The position numbers and the translations under genes were made by a program. The notes beneath the pieces are model-generated. The model searched no databases. It was not told where the DNA came from and was given only the letters and a program-made list of their open reading frames with translations. This document shows positions 32,612-44,625 of a stretch of 64,000 nucleotides of DNA, in pieces. Every line of letters starts with the position of its first letter. Position 1 is the first letter of the stretch. The DNA comes from Anticarsia gemmatalis (taxonomy: Eukaryota; Arthropoda; Insecta; Lepidoptera; Erebidae), in contig NC_134753.1 in NCBI RefSeq assembly GCF_050436995.1, positions 1,736,001-1,800,000 of the forward strand, in the 5' to 3' direction.

Positions 32612-32781
32612 CTGGGCGCTTATCAAGTATCTCACTTGACAACTATTTGAAAGCCACTATGCTGTACAACGTTTTCTTCCTTAGATTATAGTGCTTACCA
32701 CGTTACGTCGAAACACTGGATAGTGATCATCAATTTGACGTACACTAGTTGCCAACTGAGATACGTGATAAGCACCCAGGC
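32612..32781. mobile_element. MITE-2 copy
   Basis: CGCTTATCAAGTATCTCACT at the left, AACTGAGATACGTGATAAGC at the right, with CTGGG/CCCAG outside. Confidence 0.8.
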
Positions 32782-33594
32782 TTTGTTTTGAAAGTTGGCC
32801 AGGGTCAATTTTGAAACTTCGAGCAATGTCAAAAATTCAAGGAATTGCTTGAGTTTGTCCTTTGTAATCCATATTCAATATTAATACGAATGTTGCGAAA
32901 AGCTTATTAACTGTTTTGGATTGGATAGGGTATGAGATCAATATTTAGGAAGCATAGGTTTAGTCAGGTCAGACAACAACATCCCATAGATTAGAAAAAA
33001 TAATTGGCTGTAATAGAAGTGCGTACAAACATAATTACATAAAAAATAAGGTAAAAATACATCGAATTCGGAGAATACAAGCAACCACTGACAATTAAAA
33101 TAGTGTCTCAAAACTGTAGCAAAAAACAATACAGCAATTTTCAGAGTAAAATTCTGACACTGGTCTTTAACAGATGCTCTTTGTACCACGATAGTGTACA
33201 TATTTTGTTCGCACTACTATTTTCGAAGCATACAAAAACGACAGCGCGATTTCACGTGAAAATGTTGAATGAAATTCTAAAACGGACCTGCAATTGCCAC
33301 TATAGTTTTCACAGCCAAAAAATTGGTGAAAAGGTTGTCCGGTTTTTTTAGAATCACACTGTACAAGATTTTTTTCGCTTTTGGTTTTTTTTTGGATGAA
33401 TACTTCGGCAATCAGACGTAGTGTTTTTCAAAAGCTTCTGAAAAAGAGAGTCTTTTTTGCCTCCCATTTTATAAACACCGAATCTGGATCGGCCATTACA
33501 TTTTATGCCATAAGGACTTTAAAACATTTACGCGAATATTAAGGTTCATTTAGCTGTAGTATTTGCATAAATGTTAGAAAAAAAACAGAAAGCC
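32782..33594. other. Nothing recognised
   Basis: Overlapping short ORFs on both strands near 32938-33351 show no domain. Confidence 0.4.
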
Positions 33595-33621
33595 CTAGTC
33601 CAGGACGTCCGTCCTGGACTA
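33595..33621. repeat. Short hairpin (CTAGTCCAGGACG arms)
   Basis: CTAGTCCAGGACG is followed after 2 nt by CGTCCTGGACTA. Confidence 0.65.
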
Positions 33622-33799
33622 AGGCACTATATCGCCCTTGAAAGCGTGCATAGCAATAAAATAATGAAATAATCTCAAGTTGTTAATGATCATGACTTGT
33701 GCACATAATACTACAATGCAAAAGGTATCCTAAACGCAAATTTACGCGACCAAGACCAACACATTGGAAAAAAGTCAGGTTCTTAAAAGTTTTAACTTT

Positions 33800-33902
33800 T
33801 TTTTAACCCATTATTGTCCCACTGCAGGGCAATGGCCTCCTCCCAAATGAGGGAGAGGTATACAGCCTTGAGTCCACCACGCTGACCAAGTGCGGATTTG
33901 GG
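33800..33902 (-). mobile_element. SINE-D tail
   Basis: TTGTCCCACTGCAGGGCAAT, GAGGGAGAGGTATACAGCCT and TGACCAAGTGCGGATTT fit the minus-strand tail. Confidence 0.65.
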
Positions 33903-34284
33903 ACTTAATTAGTTTAAAGCTAATTTTGCTTTACGCTTACGCATGGTTTATAATGCAAATTTGTAATATAAAACCTTGCAGTTTTGTATTACTAATATCA
34001 CTATCCTTTTATCAAATTCCCTCGTTATCTGTTTAAAGGCTATTGTGTGATTTTCCAACAATTTTCGGTCGCTCACGGCTCAGAGCACATGCAAGCCACG
34101 GTTGGCTGGCGACAGCATCGATCTAGCGGTCTCGTTGCCACTCCATGCAATTTTCTACGGATTTTGTAAGAAAGTGCACGAAAGCGGAAACTCATTGATT
34201 GGGGATTGTGTTTTGGTAATTGGTTTATTTGGTCATAGATAGGCTGTTGGACGAGTAGCAAAACTTTGAGTTGCTATTGAGAAT

Positions 34285-34392
34285 ATAATAAATGTAACCC
34301 TTTACTGTCCCACTGCTGGGCAAGGGTCTCTTCTCGTAATGGTGGACGGGTGAGGCCTCGAGTCCGCCACGCTGGCCAAGTGCAGGCGCCGG
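34285..34392 (-). mobile_element. SINE-D tail
   Basis: TGTCCCACTGCTGGGCAAGG and GCCACGCTGGCCAAGTGCAG fit the minus-strand tail. Confidence 0.65.
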
Positions 34393-34504
34393 CTAAGCCT
34401 GGGAATCGCACTTGAGACCTCTAGATTAACCAACTCCAGATTAATTAATCGAATTGTGCTTTGAATGTAATAGACACACAGACTTTTGCATGTTTGCAGG
34501 CATG

Positions 34505-34668
34505 CTAATGTGTATCTCAGTTGAAAGCCGTTTGATAGCCACTATTCTTTAAATTGCTTATTTTTTAAAACATTGTGAGTCATATGTTATGTTAAAACTA
34601 CTGAATTATTGTAATATTGTCTTTATGAAATTGTGGTACACTGGTGACTGTTATCAACTCAGGTACAA
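34505..34668. mobile_element. MITE-2, diverged
   Basis: It starts TGTATCTCAGTTGAAAGCC and ends GACTGTTATCAACTCAGGTA. Confidence 0.5.
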
Positions 34669-35014
34669 ACTTGCATGTAAGTACAACGACTGAATTATTA
34701 TGATGTAATATATTTATAATCAAAAATTATGTCTAATAATTATTCAGATCACATAACTCTATAATAATGTAGTTACAACATGTATGAAAGTGTTGATTGT
34801 ATTAAATTTCTATCAGAGTTCGCCTCGTGACGTAATGTTGTTTATGCTTCGTGCCGAGATTAACTTATTAACGTCATGTATAGTGAAATAAGAAATATAC
34901 GGGAATATATTCTGTATGGGAACGCGGCGATCCTTATTATGGGGAAGGGAAAAATGAGAAAGGAAAAAAAAAACAAGTCAAATAATGGTCATCTTAGAGT
35001 TTTTCGACACAGGG

Positions 35015-35254
35015 TACCCATAGCCAGTTGCGCTCACCCATCGGTAAACGATCTGTGGGTTTAGCAAACTTTAGCGCGGACATTCTATGGATGGGTGACC
35101 GCGTAGTGGTATTTGAACCGGGCGTCTCCGTGCTTCGGAGAGCACGTAAAAAGTCGGTCCCGGTTGTTGTCTACTAAGATAACAGTCGTTAAGCCATGTC
35201 AAAGGCCTTGGCTTGAATAACTTTGACACTAGGTTGACAACTAACCATACGATA
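35015..35254 (+). mobile_element. 5Sa SINE
   Basis: TACCCATAGCCAGTTGCGCT, GATGGGTGACCGCGTAGTGG and CTAACCATACGAT. Confidence 0.75.
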
Positions 35255-35368
35255 AAAAGAAAAAGAAGAGTTTTTCGGATTAGACTTTCATTACTTATTT
35301 GCACTTGTCAAGTAACGGGATTTTCGTTATTAGGTTTTAAAATGAGCTTTAACAGGATATATTTCAAA

Positions 35369-35670
35369 CTAGCTGACCCGCGCAACTTCGCTTGCGTCAC
35401 CTAAGAGAATGGGTCAACATTTTCCCCGTTTTAGTAACATTTTTCGTTGCTACTCCGCTCCTTATGACCGTAGCGTGATGTTATATAGCCTATAGCCTTT
35501 CTCGATAAATGGGCTATCTAACACTGAAAGAATTTTTCAAATCGGACCAGTAGTTCTTGAGATTAGCGCGTTCAAACAAACAAACAAACAAACAAACAAA
35601 CAAACAAACAAACAAACTCTTCAGCTTTATTATATAGTATATAGTATTATATTAGTATATTAGTATAGAT
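35369..35670 (+). mobile_element. Retroelement tail RT-1 with long (AAAC)n
   Basis: Head CTAGCTGACCCGCGCAACTT. About ten AAAC units occur near 35573-35617, and the end is rich in TATTAGTATAGAT. Confidence 0.7.
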
Positions 35671-36625
35671 AGGCAATGTTGTCAAATTCCCGCACAGTTA
35701 GCCAGTTAAAGTTTTACGCTTGAGAGTTATTTTCTTTATTCATCTTTACCTATAATTTTGCTTCCTATCCACCATAAGCTAAGTGACTTGGGTCTGAACA
35801 TAATTTTGTTAAAGAATTGAATCGATACGTCGAAATTTCCATAACGGGTTGTGTAGTTTCTCATACACTTCGTTTTGAATTCAATCTGAAAATAAAGTTC
35901 TTAACTGAAAAATCTAATTAAACTTCGCCCAGTAGCCGTTGCACTTATAGTTCATATCAAACCTAAGAGTAATTAACTTTCAAACTTATGTTGTTTGATA
36001 ATTGAGCCCGTATGTAGAGAGTTCTAAAATAGTTTTTGTTTTTAAATGCTTATTTTCTTAACTGTTTTGTATTCTTCTCTTCTCTATAGTAAGCTGTTTT
36101 ATACGTGTATATAATTATGATATTTTCAATATTTTATTAGTGCAAAGATTTGTATTTGTATAAACTTTTGTACAAGGCCACTGTACTGAGTGCTTTACTA
36201 AAACAAGGTCGTCGCCCTATTAAAAAGAAAATTTATTGTTCTTCCTTACAACTATTTTTAACAGGTTTGTAGCCAACGCGGCAAACCTATAACATGCCTA
36301 GAGTTTAATTATAATACGTATCAATTGCTTTTAGCGTGAGAAGAAAATACTCAATCGCTATAAAACCCCGAAAAAAACGATAATATAACTCAAACTAGCA
36401 GTTTGCATTCCATTATGCCTTTTGTTCCAAACAGTTTCACAAGCGTTAAAACCGCAGCGTCAACGGTTGCAATACACTGCCGTATGTGTTTACCCGTCAC
36501 CCACAAATTCTGCGGGTCGGATTACGAACCGCGAGAACTCTCAAGTACTTGAGTACAACGATGGATTAGCCAGGTGGGTATTATACTGCCATTAAAATGT
36601 ATAGCCTTGAAGATAATGTACGAAA
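35671..36625. other. Nothing recognised
   Basis: AT-rich. A GC-richer patch near 36440-36550 is not assignable. Confidence 0.4.
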
Positions 36626-37115
36626 CTGCACGTTTGGCGCGGTGGTTAAAGTGGTCATCTCGCCGCAGTAACCTTAGTACCGCGTGGGGCGGTTTCGAAT
36701 CCCACCCGGGACAAATCTTTGTGTGATAAGCACGAGTATTTGTTCTGACCCTTAGAAGTGTATAAGTATGTTTATCAGTTACTAACTGACCCGCGCAACT
36801 TCACTTGCGTCCAATAAGAGAGAATGGGTCAAAATTTTCCTCGTTTTTGTAACATATTTTACTTATACTCTGCTCCTATTGGTCGTAGCATGATGAAATA
36901 TAGCCTATAGCCTTCCTCGATAAATGGGCTATCTAACACTGGAAGAATTTTTCAAATCGGACCCGTATTTCCTGAGATTAGCGCGTTCAAACCAACAAAC
37001 AAACAAACTCTTCAGCTTTATAATATTAGTATAGATTTGGTTACTATAGTACAAGCTCTGCTTAGTTCAAATTACCGTGTGTGAATTATCGTGTCGTGTT
37101 CTTCGCGCTATTTTA
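36626..37115 (+). mobile_element. SINE-B, split by RT-1
   Basis: GTTTGGCGCGGTGGTTAAAG and GTTTCGAATCCC form the head. The 3' part resumes at 37037 with TTGGTTACTATAGTACAAGC. RT-1 occupies 36781-36 kb of the middle, up to 37036. Confidence 0.7.
36781..37036 (+). mobile_element. Retroelement tail RT-1 nested in SINE-B
   Basis: ACTAACTGACCCGCGCAACT at the head and TAATATTAGTATAGAT at the end. Comparison with the SINE-B copy at 9641 shows the exact interruption point after TTTATCAGTT. Confidence 0.7.
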
Positions 37116-38095
37116 GTTTGTTTCGTTATTGTATTAGATCAGTTAATATAATTTTGGTCCGATGTAAATCCATTTCAAAGTGGTGCTTTAACATGTAAAA
37201 TCAAAGAGCACATAGCGTGCTTTGTGCATACATACAAATATTCCGTTTATATGTTATTGTGAATGCACGGTTCGTAGCACAATAGGAGCAAACATTTATT
37301 TGCTTGTATTTTGTACGAAACGCGGAGAATTCCTATATTTGTGTTGTTAAACTAACCCGTTTATATTTGTAGTTGTTACAAAGTTCCGTTTAATGTAAAG
37401 GTATTACGAATAACGCTTTAAATTCATCCATATTTCCACACTTTTAATTTTTAAACTTGTTTTTGCTACTAGATCGAACTAACATTGTATTTCGAAAATT
37501 CGTGACGGTGTAATATTTGCAATTCTTTCATGCCAAAATAGAGAATGGATTTTGATAAATTAGCCATAGTTTGCAACCTGAAGATGAATACTTCACGTAG
37601 AATTGTTTTAACGCCCTAAAAATCTTTGAATATTGACGAAGTCAGTTATTTTGTTGCCAGTTTGTTGCAAAAGACTGAATGTCACGCGTTAGCTTAGGCG
37701 TGATACTAAGTCCTACTAATGTTATAAGTGCAAAAGCTTGATATTTTGGAGTATGTATATAATTTAAAACCTAGTTTTAAATCAAGATTAACACTTAGGA
37801 TACTTTTAACGCCCCAAAAATATTTTCTCGCGGCCGTCACGGGTGAAAGATAGAAATTGAATAATTGCAAATGTTTGATTGACACACAAAAGAAACAGTA
37901 ATTTATATACGAAACAAATAAGAAATAGAACGTGTAGTCATTACTTACAATTACTAATGGTTGGGTTGTGTTTGACGTGTGAATTATTCGTTCCCTAATA
38001 TAAGAACGATGTGTTGACATAAGAAAAATGGACGGAGGGCGCACAGGTCGAGGGGCTGGTAGTATATTGTTAGTTTATTATTACATATAAACATA
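37116..38095. other. Mostly nothing recognised
   Basis: A decayed RT-2-like start (CTACTAATGTTATAAGTGC) is visible at about 37712. No gene is seen. Confidence 0.4.
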
Positions 38096-38208
38096 CTCGC
38101 ATACGTACCTACATACATACACGCATACAAACATACATACAGACGGACATACAGACAGACAGACATACAGACAGACAGATAGACAGATAGACAGATAGAC
38201 AGATAGAC

Positions 38209-38245
<37 letters not shown>

Positions 38246-38280
38246 TACATACTTACATACATACATACAGACAGACACAT
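38096..38280. repeat. Compound tetranucleotide microsatellite (ACAT/AGAC/AGAT)n
   Basis: Interleaved runs of CATA, CAGA and GATA. Long ORFs in this tract (VCLSVCLSV-type) are products of the repeat. Confidence 0.9.
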
Positions 38281-38284
38281 ATAA

Positions 38285-38410
38285 AATCACGCCTTTTTCC
38301 CATAGCGGTTGGCAGAGGACAAAGAACGATCCTAAAGTCCATTGCTTTACACATCCATATTTGGATGTGAATAAGGCAAAAGAAGTAATGTTCAAAATGC
38401 GGGTCACTAA
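38285..38410 (+). pseudogene. LINE C-terminal fragment, decayed
   Basis: The plus-strand reading CFTHPYLDVNKAKEVMF is similar in layout to CMDVNEAREVCKDR at 42205, a C-terminal signature I associate with Lepidoptera LINE proteins. Confidence 0.35.
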
Positions 38411-38511
38411 TGGTCTAAATTCTGAGTATTGTTTACCTCCATCGGCGACGAACCTTGCATAGAAAACTCTCTACTAAGTTGTTGGACTGTAGATCTTAGC
38501 AGATTTGGCAT

Positions 38512-38908
38512 TGCTACACACAATATATTCGGTTCCGCGGTATTTATCTAACGACAGAACCGACTCGAAGTAATCTGCACTTTTTCAGCTTGTGCCGATT
38601 CGATCGTCACAATTCTGTTTTACCTTTGGTATGCTTTAGAGCTGATCTGCTCTAGAGTTCTTATGTTGCCTGAACTTTATTCGCTCATATTTAGATCATA
38701 AAATTAACAAAACATGATAGTAGTCACATTTCTGCCCTAAAGTACCCAGACCCCTGGAGCAGATCTGCTCTAAAGCATACCATACCAAAGGTACCTTCAG
38801 GCGCGGTGACGTCGAGCGGCATTTTACCGGAACATCCATCTACCCGTATTCGGCGTTGCTGCCCGGTTAGACCGATTAATGCCGAACCGAATGTGTAGCA
38901 AGTCTGAC
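38512..38908. mobile_element. Inverted-repeat element with a nested MITE
   Basis: TTGCTACACACAATATATTC and TTCGGTTC at the left mirror GAACCGAATGTGTAGCAA at the right. A second inverted repeat, 38621-38793, sits in the middle. Confidence 0.5.
38621..38793. mobile_element. MITE with ACCTTTGGTATGCTTTAGAG ends
   Basis: The left TACCTTTGGTATGCTTTAGA pairs with TCTAAAGCATACCATACCAA at the right. CTGATCTGCTC and GAGCAGATCTGC form the inner arms. Confidence 0.65.
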
Positions 38909-39884
38909 TTAGCGCTACTTCAAAATCAGTGCAAAAATTAGATTCAAAGCAACTACTGCTTTTAAGTCACCCTTAAAACGTTTTCTCCAGTTTCGTAACT
39001 TTTATTTCAACTGTAAACAGTCTTTAGTAGTTTTTTATTTCGTCTCGTCTTTGAAGCGACGAGGAACGGAAATAAGCTTAATTTGCTGTTGAAAATCTAA
39101 TTGATGCAAGCGCTTTGCTTCTTCGAGAGTCACGTATTCCATTTTAGAAGGTTCTGTAGTTTGAGATTAGTTTGTACTATAAATATTTAAGACAAAAATT
39201 TACTAGGAACGGATTATTTGTTATTGAATACTGGGGTGTTAATAGAAAATATATAAAGTTACGTTATGCTACGCATTCTAATTACGCACAGAAATCTAAC
39301 AAATCGCTAATGGAAGTGCTCAAAATGTTTCATAGCTTTATTAGTCGTTACCCATTCTCGCACACCTCTTTGGTATCCTAAATATTACTAATTTAAACGC
39401 AGATCAAGAGTGTTACGTTCATTACGTTGTTAATGTGCATTAGAAGATACTGCGTTTGATACTTCAACTTTCATAAGTATCGAATTGCTGATGTTGGATT
39501 AACCATAGCAAATAGTTTCTATTTGCTAGGGTTAACCCAAGATTTTGTACAGGACTGAAAACATACTAGTCCAAACTAACAATAGTTAAAAAAATGAAAC
39601 AGCCTTAATACAAAAAATACTCAAATAAATTTTCGTCAAAGACATTTTATACATACATAATTACTTTTCTATCTACAAATAATACAGCCACTAAACAATT
39701 CAAATGCTCAGCCAACGAAGGAATAACATTCCAATAGCTATAAATAGCTAAAACCGTTCTATTATTCCCTCCTTATTCCATCCAAAATGGCGGCTGTTAC
39801 GGTAAAACTCTCCTCTCTTGTTTGTCTTAAAGCAATCTTACTTGGAAACTAAGAAAGTGGGTTCATATGTAGTTTTAATTGTCG
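38909..39884. other. Nothing recognised
   Basis: AT-rich sequence. A small mirrored pair around GCAAATAG/CTATTTGC lies at 39508-39527. No gene is seen. Confidence 0.4.
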
Positions 39885-40530
39885 CCGCCCAACTAGCACA
39901 CAAGCTGCTTATACAGTCGTTATACAGCCTGATAGTTGCATAAGAGTCGTTCAAATGCTGTACAATTCTCTATAAGTTGTATACTAGCTATTTAAAAAAC
40001 CCTTTAACAGCTAGGCGGGACAGTAGCCGTTTAGTAGGAAACTAATGACTTATAGTGATATATGAGCATGTAATTGCATCGCTAGACAGCCTAGGGAAGT
40101 ATAGCTGAGTTAAGGGAACTTTCTATAACACCGTTAACTGTATAAGGGGACTTTAGGAGATAAAGGAGTTTAAACGGAGTTATGCGTTGCGCTTATAGCG
40201 CTCAAGAGCGTAAATAAGCTTTTTGTAATGCCTTAGGTTCTATAACAGATTTTTTTAGGGCTAGTGTATTACTCATCTATAAAAGAGTTGCGTAGGTCTT
40301 TAATAGCGCCTTGAGCGTTATATCAGATATTTATATGGCTTCTGTACGGCAAATAGATGTATAAGGTATCATTCGAAACATTTTTACAGCCATGGGGATT
40401 ACAGAATTATGTTAAGCACCTAAAGCGCTATAACCGAGTAATATACCTTTATACTAAAGCTTAAAATTATTATCATAATATATTTACATAGGTGCAGTGG
40501 TGGTTCAGTCTGTCAACTGTTTTTAAAGAA

Positions 40531-40994
40531 TAAAATAAAATAAAATAAAATAAAATAAAATAAAATAAAATAAAATAAAATAAAATAAAATAAAATAAAA
40601 TAAAATAAAATAAAATAAAATAAAATAAAATAAAATAAAATAAAATAAAATAAAATAAAATAAAATAAAATAAAATAAAATAAAATAAAATAAAATAAAA
40701 TAAAATAAAATAAAATAAAATAAAATAAAATAAAATAAAATAAAATAAAATAAAATAAAATAAAATAAAATAAAATAAAATAAAATAAAATAAAATAAAA
40801 TAAAATAAAATAAAATAAAATAAAATAAAATAAAATAAAATAAAATAAAATAAAATAAAATAAAATAAAATAAAATAAAATAAAATAAAATAAAATAAAA
40901 TAAAATAAAATAAAATAAAATAAAATAAAATAAAATAAAATAAAATAAAATAAAATAAAATAAAATAAAATAAAATAAAATAAAATAAAATAAA
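40531..40994. repeat. (TAAAA)92 pentanucleotide microsatellite
   Basis: Ninety-two consecutive TAAAA units run from 40531 to 40990 without a single interruption. The minus strand reads as an open FYFIL repeat protein, which is an artefact of the absence of stops in this unit. Confidence 0.97.
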
Positions 40995-41693
40995 TAATAA
41001 AAAAAAATGAAAAAAAAAATTTCAAACTATTTTAATATTCAACGACTGACCCCTAAAAGTACGAGTAAAATGCTGGTGTGCGACCAAAACAATTATATTG
41101 AAGCACTCCTATGCCACAACTGCAGAACCTTGAGGTCTACAACAGCAAACACTAGAGCCTTTGTACAGCTTAAGCCGCTAGAGCAGATGTAACCAACTCT
41201 GAGAGGTGCTTGATCGAGACGCCATTACAGCATTTGGTAAACATATTTTTTGAGGTTATTACGATCTTTTGAAGATCATATAAATCTATAGCCTGGTAAC
41301 GTTAACATAATTAAAATCATTTTTTATTACCTATAACCCTAATTAAACTATCTGTAACACTCAAAGTCTTATTTATGTTCAAAATACAATTTTCAAATCC
41401 ACATATCTATATAATTTTTGCATTTAAAACTGAATATTTTGAGGGCGCATGAAAATATTGACGATAATATACATATATATTGACAGCAAACTGGAACTCG
41501 CACTTTCATATCACGTACACAAAGAAATAAAAGCGATAGACTACTTGTTATTTTCATAATCCAATCCGTAAAAATAAAATGTCTCCTCATTTGTCACTGA
41601 TGATTCATTTTAATACAATATATTTAGTTTACACCACAATAAACCGACCATATTACTAATTTAGAGCGTTAGCATTTATAACCGTTACACAGT

Positions 41694-41850
41694 AGCGCTA
41701 AAATAAGGTAAAGGTGGTATAATCGCGCTGCAAGAGCTTTTTCGAACGCTCGTGGCGCTAACCACCTCTGTACAACAGCTGGTAAGCGCCACGAAGCTGC
41801 AAAAAAGCTCTTGTAGCGCGATTATACCACCTTCATCTTATTTTAGCGCT
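41694..41850. mobile_element. Foldback MITE, about 70-bp arms
   Basis: AGCGCTAAAATAAGG, GGTGGTATAATCGCGCT and CAAGAGCTTTTT at the left are mirrored by AAAAAGCTCTTG, AGCGCGATTATACCACC and CTTATTTTAGCGCT at the right. Confidence 0.8.
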
Positions 41851-42184
41851 CCTGTATTACTACTATACTACGTTCTATTATAATTACTATTTACGACCAC
41901 TGTAGATCCAATGTAGAGCTATAAGCTGGACAGTATGGGCCTATTTGACGCTACAAGAGATCTGTAGCCGCTTATAGAACCACTATACTTCTTACTAAGG
42001 AGCCTAAGGCGTTATAAAAATCCTTTAACCGGCCATTGTGCAGCTTGTTATAGCGCTTGTGTGCTAGTTGGGCGGGAACTTGGAGTAAGAGCTAATGCAT
42101 TTTTGAAGTCTGCAAGATGTAATTTTAAAACTATGGTTATGCGATTAAAATTTGCGCATGTTGAATACATTTTATTTCATGTGT

Positions 42185-42294
42185 TATTCTGTTTGACAAG
42201 ATGTATGGATGTGAATGAAGCAAGAGAAGTTTGTAAGGATCGTATCAAGTGGCGTTCTCTGGTCTCTAAGTACCCCTGCAGGAAGATAGCGTGA
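42185..42294 (+). pseudogene. LINE protein C-terminus, fragment
   Basis: The reading is RCMDVNEAREVCKDRIKWRS then LVSKYPCRKIA and a stop. MDV.EAR.VCKDR..WRS is a recurring C-terminal ending of Lepidoptera non-LTR element proteins as I recall them. Nothing of the upstream reverse transcriptase is present. Confidence 0.5.
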
Positions 42295-44079
42295 TTTTAT
42301 GTATAAATGTAATTAAAAAGCATAGATTACATCATTCCAAAGTAACATCAAAACCTGTTAATATATACTTATTGTGTGAAAGGACAATCATTTGGATATA
42401 TATATTTTATTAATTCATGTCACAAAGTGCCTCGTTTTTATATTTGTCGCACTAATGAAGTAAGCTTGGCTTCTGTCTGTCTGCAAAAATATGCCCTATA
42501 AATTTTTGTTTTTACCAGATTTTCTTATAATGGTAAAAAGGCGAAAGAGTTTGTATAATTTTTTTAACTTAGAGTTGGTACAATACCTAAGTATAAAAAA
42601 AATTTACACTCATATTCTTCAACAAAAAATGTCTCAAACAATCCAAATTCAATTAACCTCTGCAATTGAACAAAAAAATGATATTGCAGAAAATAAACTA
42701 TAATAGGGCTTTGCCTTCATCAGCCAATACTCCTAGAATCGAAATAAAACGCCTCTATGTTTGGCCTCAAACCAGACGATACGAAAAATACATTTATGTA
42801 ATAATATTTGATTTATGAGCAAAGATCTTGAGGCCTGGATGTGCACCAGATTGGTCGTGAAAAACTAACATGATTTATGGAGGGGAGATAGGTACAGTTG
42901 GTTACAGAAATAGCTGGGTGTATTTATAAATGTGATGATTCATTGGGATAGCAGGAACCTTGTAACTCCGTTTATTAATTTACTTTAAAGTCTTTGAACC
43001 CACTTGAGCAACAATTATAACAAATGCATTATACTGATATAATACAAACATCTTAAATGCGATGAGAATTTAAAAGTTTACAATACCTGATTTTCTGAAC
43101 GAGGTTTCCATCAAATTGCTTCGACGGTGAAGTTATTTTGGTATTATGTAGACAAACCGCGTTAGTTTAAAAACTTAAATTGTTTAATACTGGTATTAAA
43201 AAATACATGTGTCATATCGCAGATCGAGACAGTTCGTTAAGTGATTTTTATATCTGATTCATAAATATGAGAGGGATTTTGACAATATCTAATTTTGTAA
43301 TTGATCTATATATACATATTTAGAGGAATCGAATGTAACGTTATTGATACATTTCTAACGACTCTTGCAAAACTATGATTTCAATGCTTTTTGGTGCTAA
43401 CTGTACAACTGATAGACCAATGTATCGTGTTTATTTTTTTTATTTGGTGAGAGATAGCAATATGTTTTATTTGAAATAAGTATTTTAGACCAAGTCACCC
43501 GTATTTTGTACACGTAGATGTTTCAGGTCAGCGGTCAAATCTTTCAATGTTATTTTTATCATTTTGATGCCAAAACCAACCTAGCTAGAGACTAACTAAC
43601 AAATTGCTACTTACAATACATTGAAAATATTAAGTTGGTTTGGCTAAAAAAACGCTTACTTTTTATTGTGTTATTGTGGACACATTTCACGAATGTAAGG
43701 ATGATTTTGTCGTGCGAGATCATGCCAAAAAGTGATCACCCATCAACAAAATGTCCTTACTCTGGTTGCCTAACTATAATACTGAGATCAAATATAATTT
43801 TGTTTAGTTTTGTGCCTTAAGTCAGTAGAAAGACACTCATAATCTAATATTAATTGACATAAAAGTTCCCCATTTTCATAAAGACACTTTTTCACGCTTT
43901 TCGTGAAAGAACAAGAATTACATTGCCAAAAATACTAGGTTAAGTTCAATAATAAACTCTATTATAAGTGAAGAGAGTCGAATATGGTTTGTCAAGTAAT
44001 AAAGACATTATGTCGAGTGACATGTCATGCTGTAAGGTGACGTCACACTGACAGTTTTAAGCTACAGATTATAATATTA
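42295..44079. other. Nothing recognised
   Basis: AT-rich sequence. Short ORFs lack motifs. Confidence 0.45.
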
Positions 44080-44300
44080 TCCATACTTAATATTATAAAT
44101 GTGAAAGTAACTCTGTCTGTCTGTCTGTCTGTCTGTCTGTTACTCAATCACGCTTAAACTACTGAACCAATTTACATGAAATTTGGTATGGAGATATTTT
44201 GATACCCAAGAAAGGACATAAGCCACTTTTTACCCTGGGAAAATGCCGCATCCTCATGGGAAAATTTGGGTGGCGTACGAAGTCGCGGGTAAAAGCTAGT
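44080..44300 (-). mobile_element. Retroelement tail RT-2
   Basis: CCATACTTAATATTATAAAT and (GTCT)n at the left, GAAGTCGCGGGTAAAAGCTA at the right. Confidence 0.7.
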
Positions 44301-44480
44301 ATCCCATTTAAAATAAATATTAATGTAAAATGAGAGTTCAAATTTGTGGTGGCCTTCACTCATAAAGTACCGATATCTGAGTGGGTTTAAAGCTCAGTGG
44401 ACAGTCCTGAAAAGAGAAGATATTTACACTCCAGGTAGATAACCTAGAATATTTGGATTTCAAGATTTCGGAATAAGTAT

Positions 44481-44625
44481 CATACAAACAACGGACACAA
44501 AGCACAACCAGACCCGAAACAACTATTTGAGGTTCGCACAAATATTTAATATTTGTCCATGTGGGGATCGAACCGATGACCATGCATGATGAACCGATGC
44601 AATGATAGTGGCGAGGCGACCACCT
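44481..44625 (-). mobile_element. SINE-C
   Basis: CAAACAACGGACACAAAGCA, CAACCAGACCCGAAACAACT and the B-box complement GGGATCGAACC. Confidence 0.7.

Larger units (their letters stand above)
39885..42075. mobile_element. 2.2-kb element with CCGCCCAACTAGCACACAAG inverted ends
   Basis: The left end CCGCCCAACTAGCACACAAG is reproduced in reverse complement at 42055-42075. Inside, words such as CTTATAGCGCT and GCGCTATAAC recur near both ends, as in subterminal repeats of DNA transposons. It contains the (TAAAA)92 tract and a foldback MITE. No target duplication or transposase is visible. Confidence 0.55.

Noticed and set aside
37984..38407. Overlapping minus-strand ORFs rich in VCLSVCLSV
   Set aside because: Products of the tetranucleotide microsatellite at 38096-38280.
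40513..41025. 170-codon ORF on the minus strand
   Set aside because: It is the translation of the (TAAAA)n microsatellite and has no coding value.
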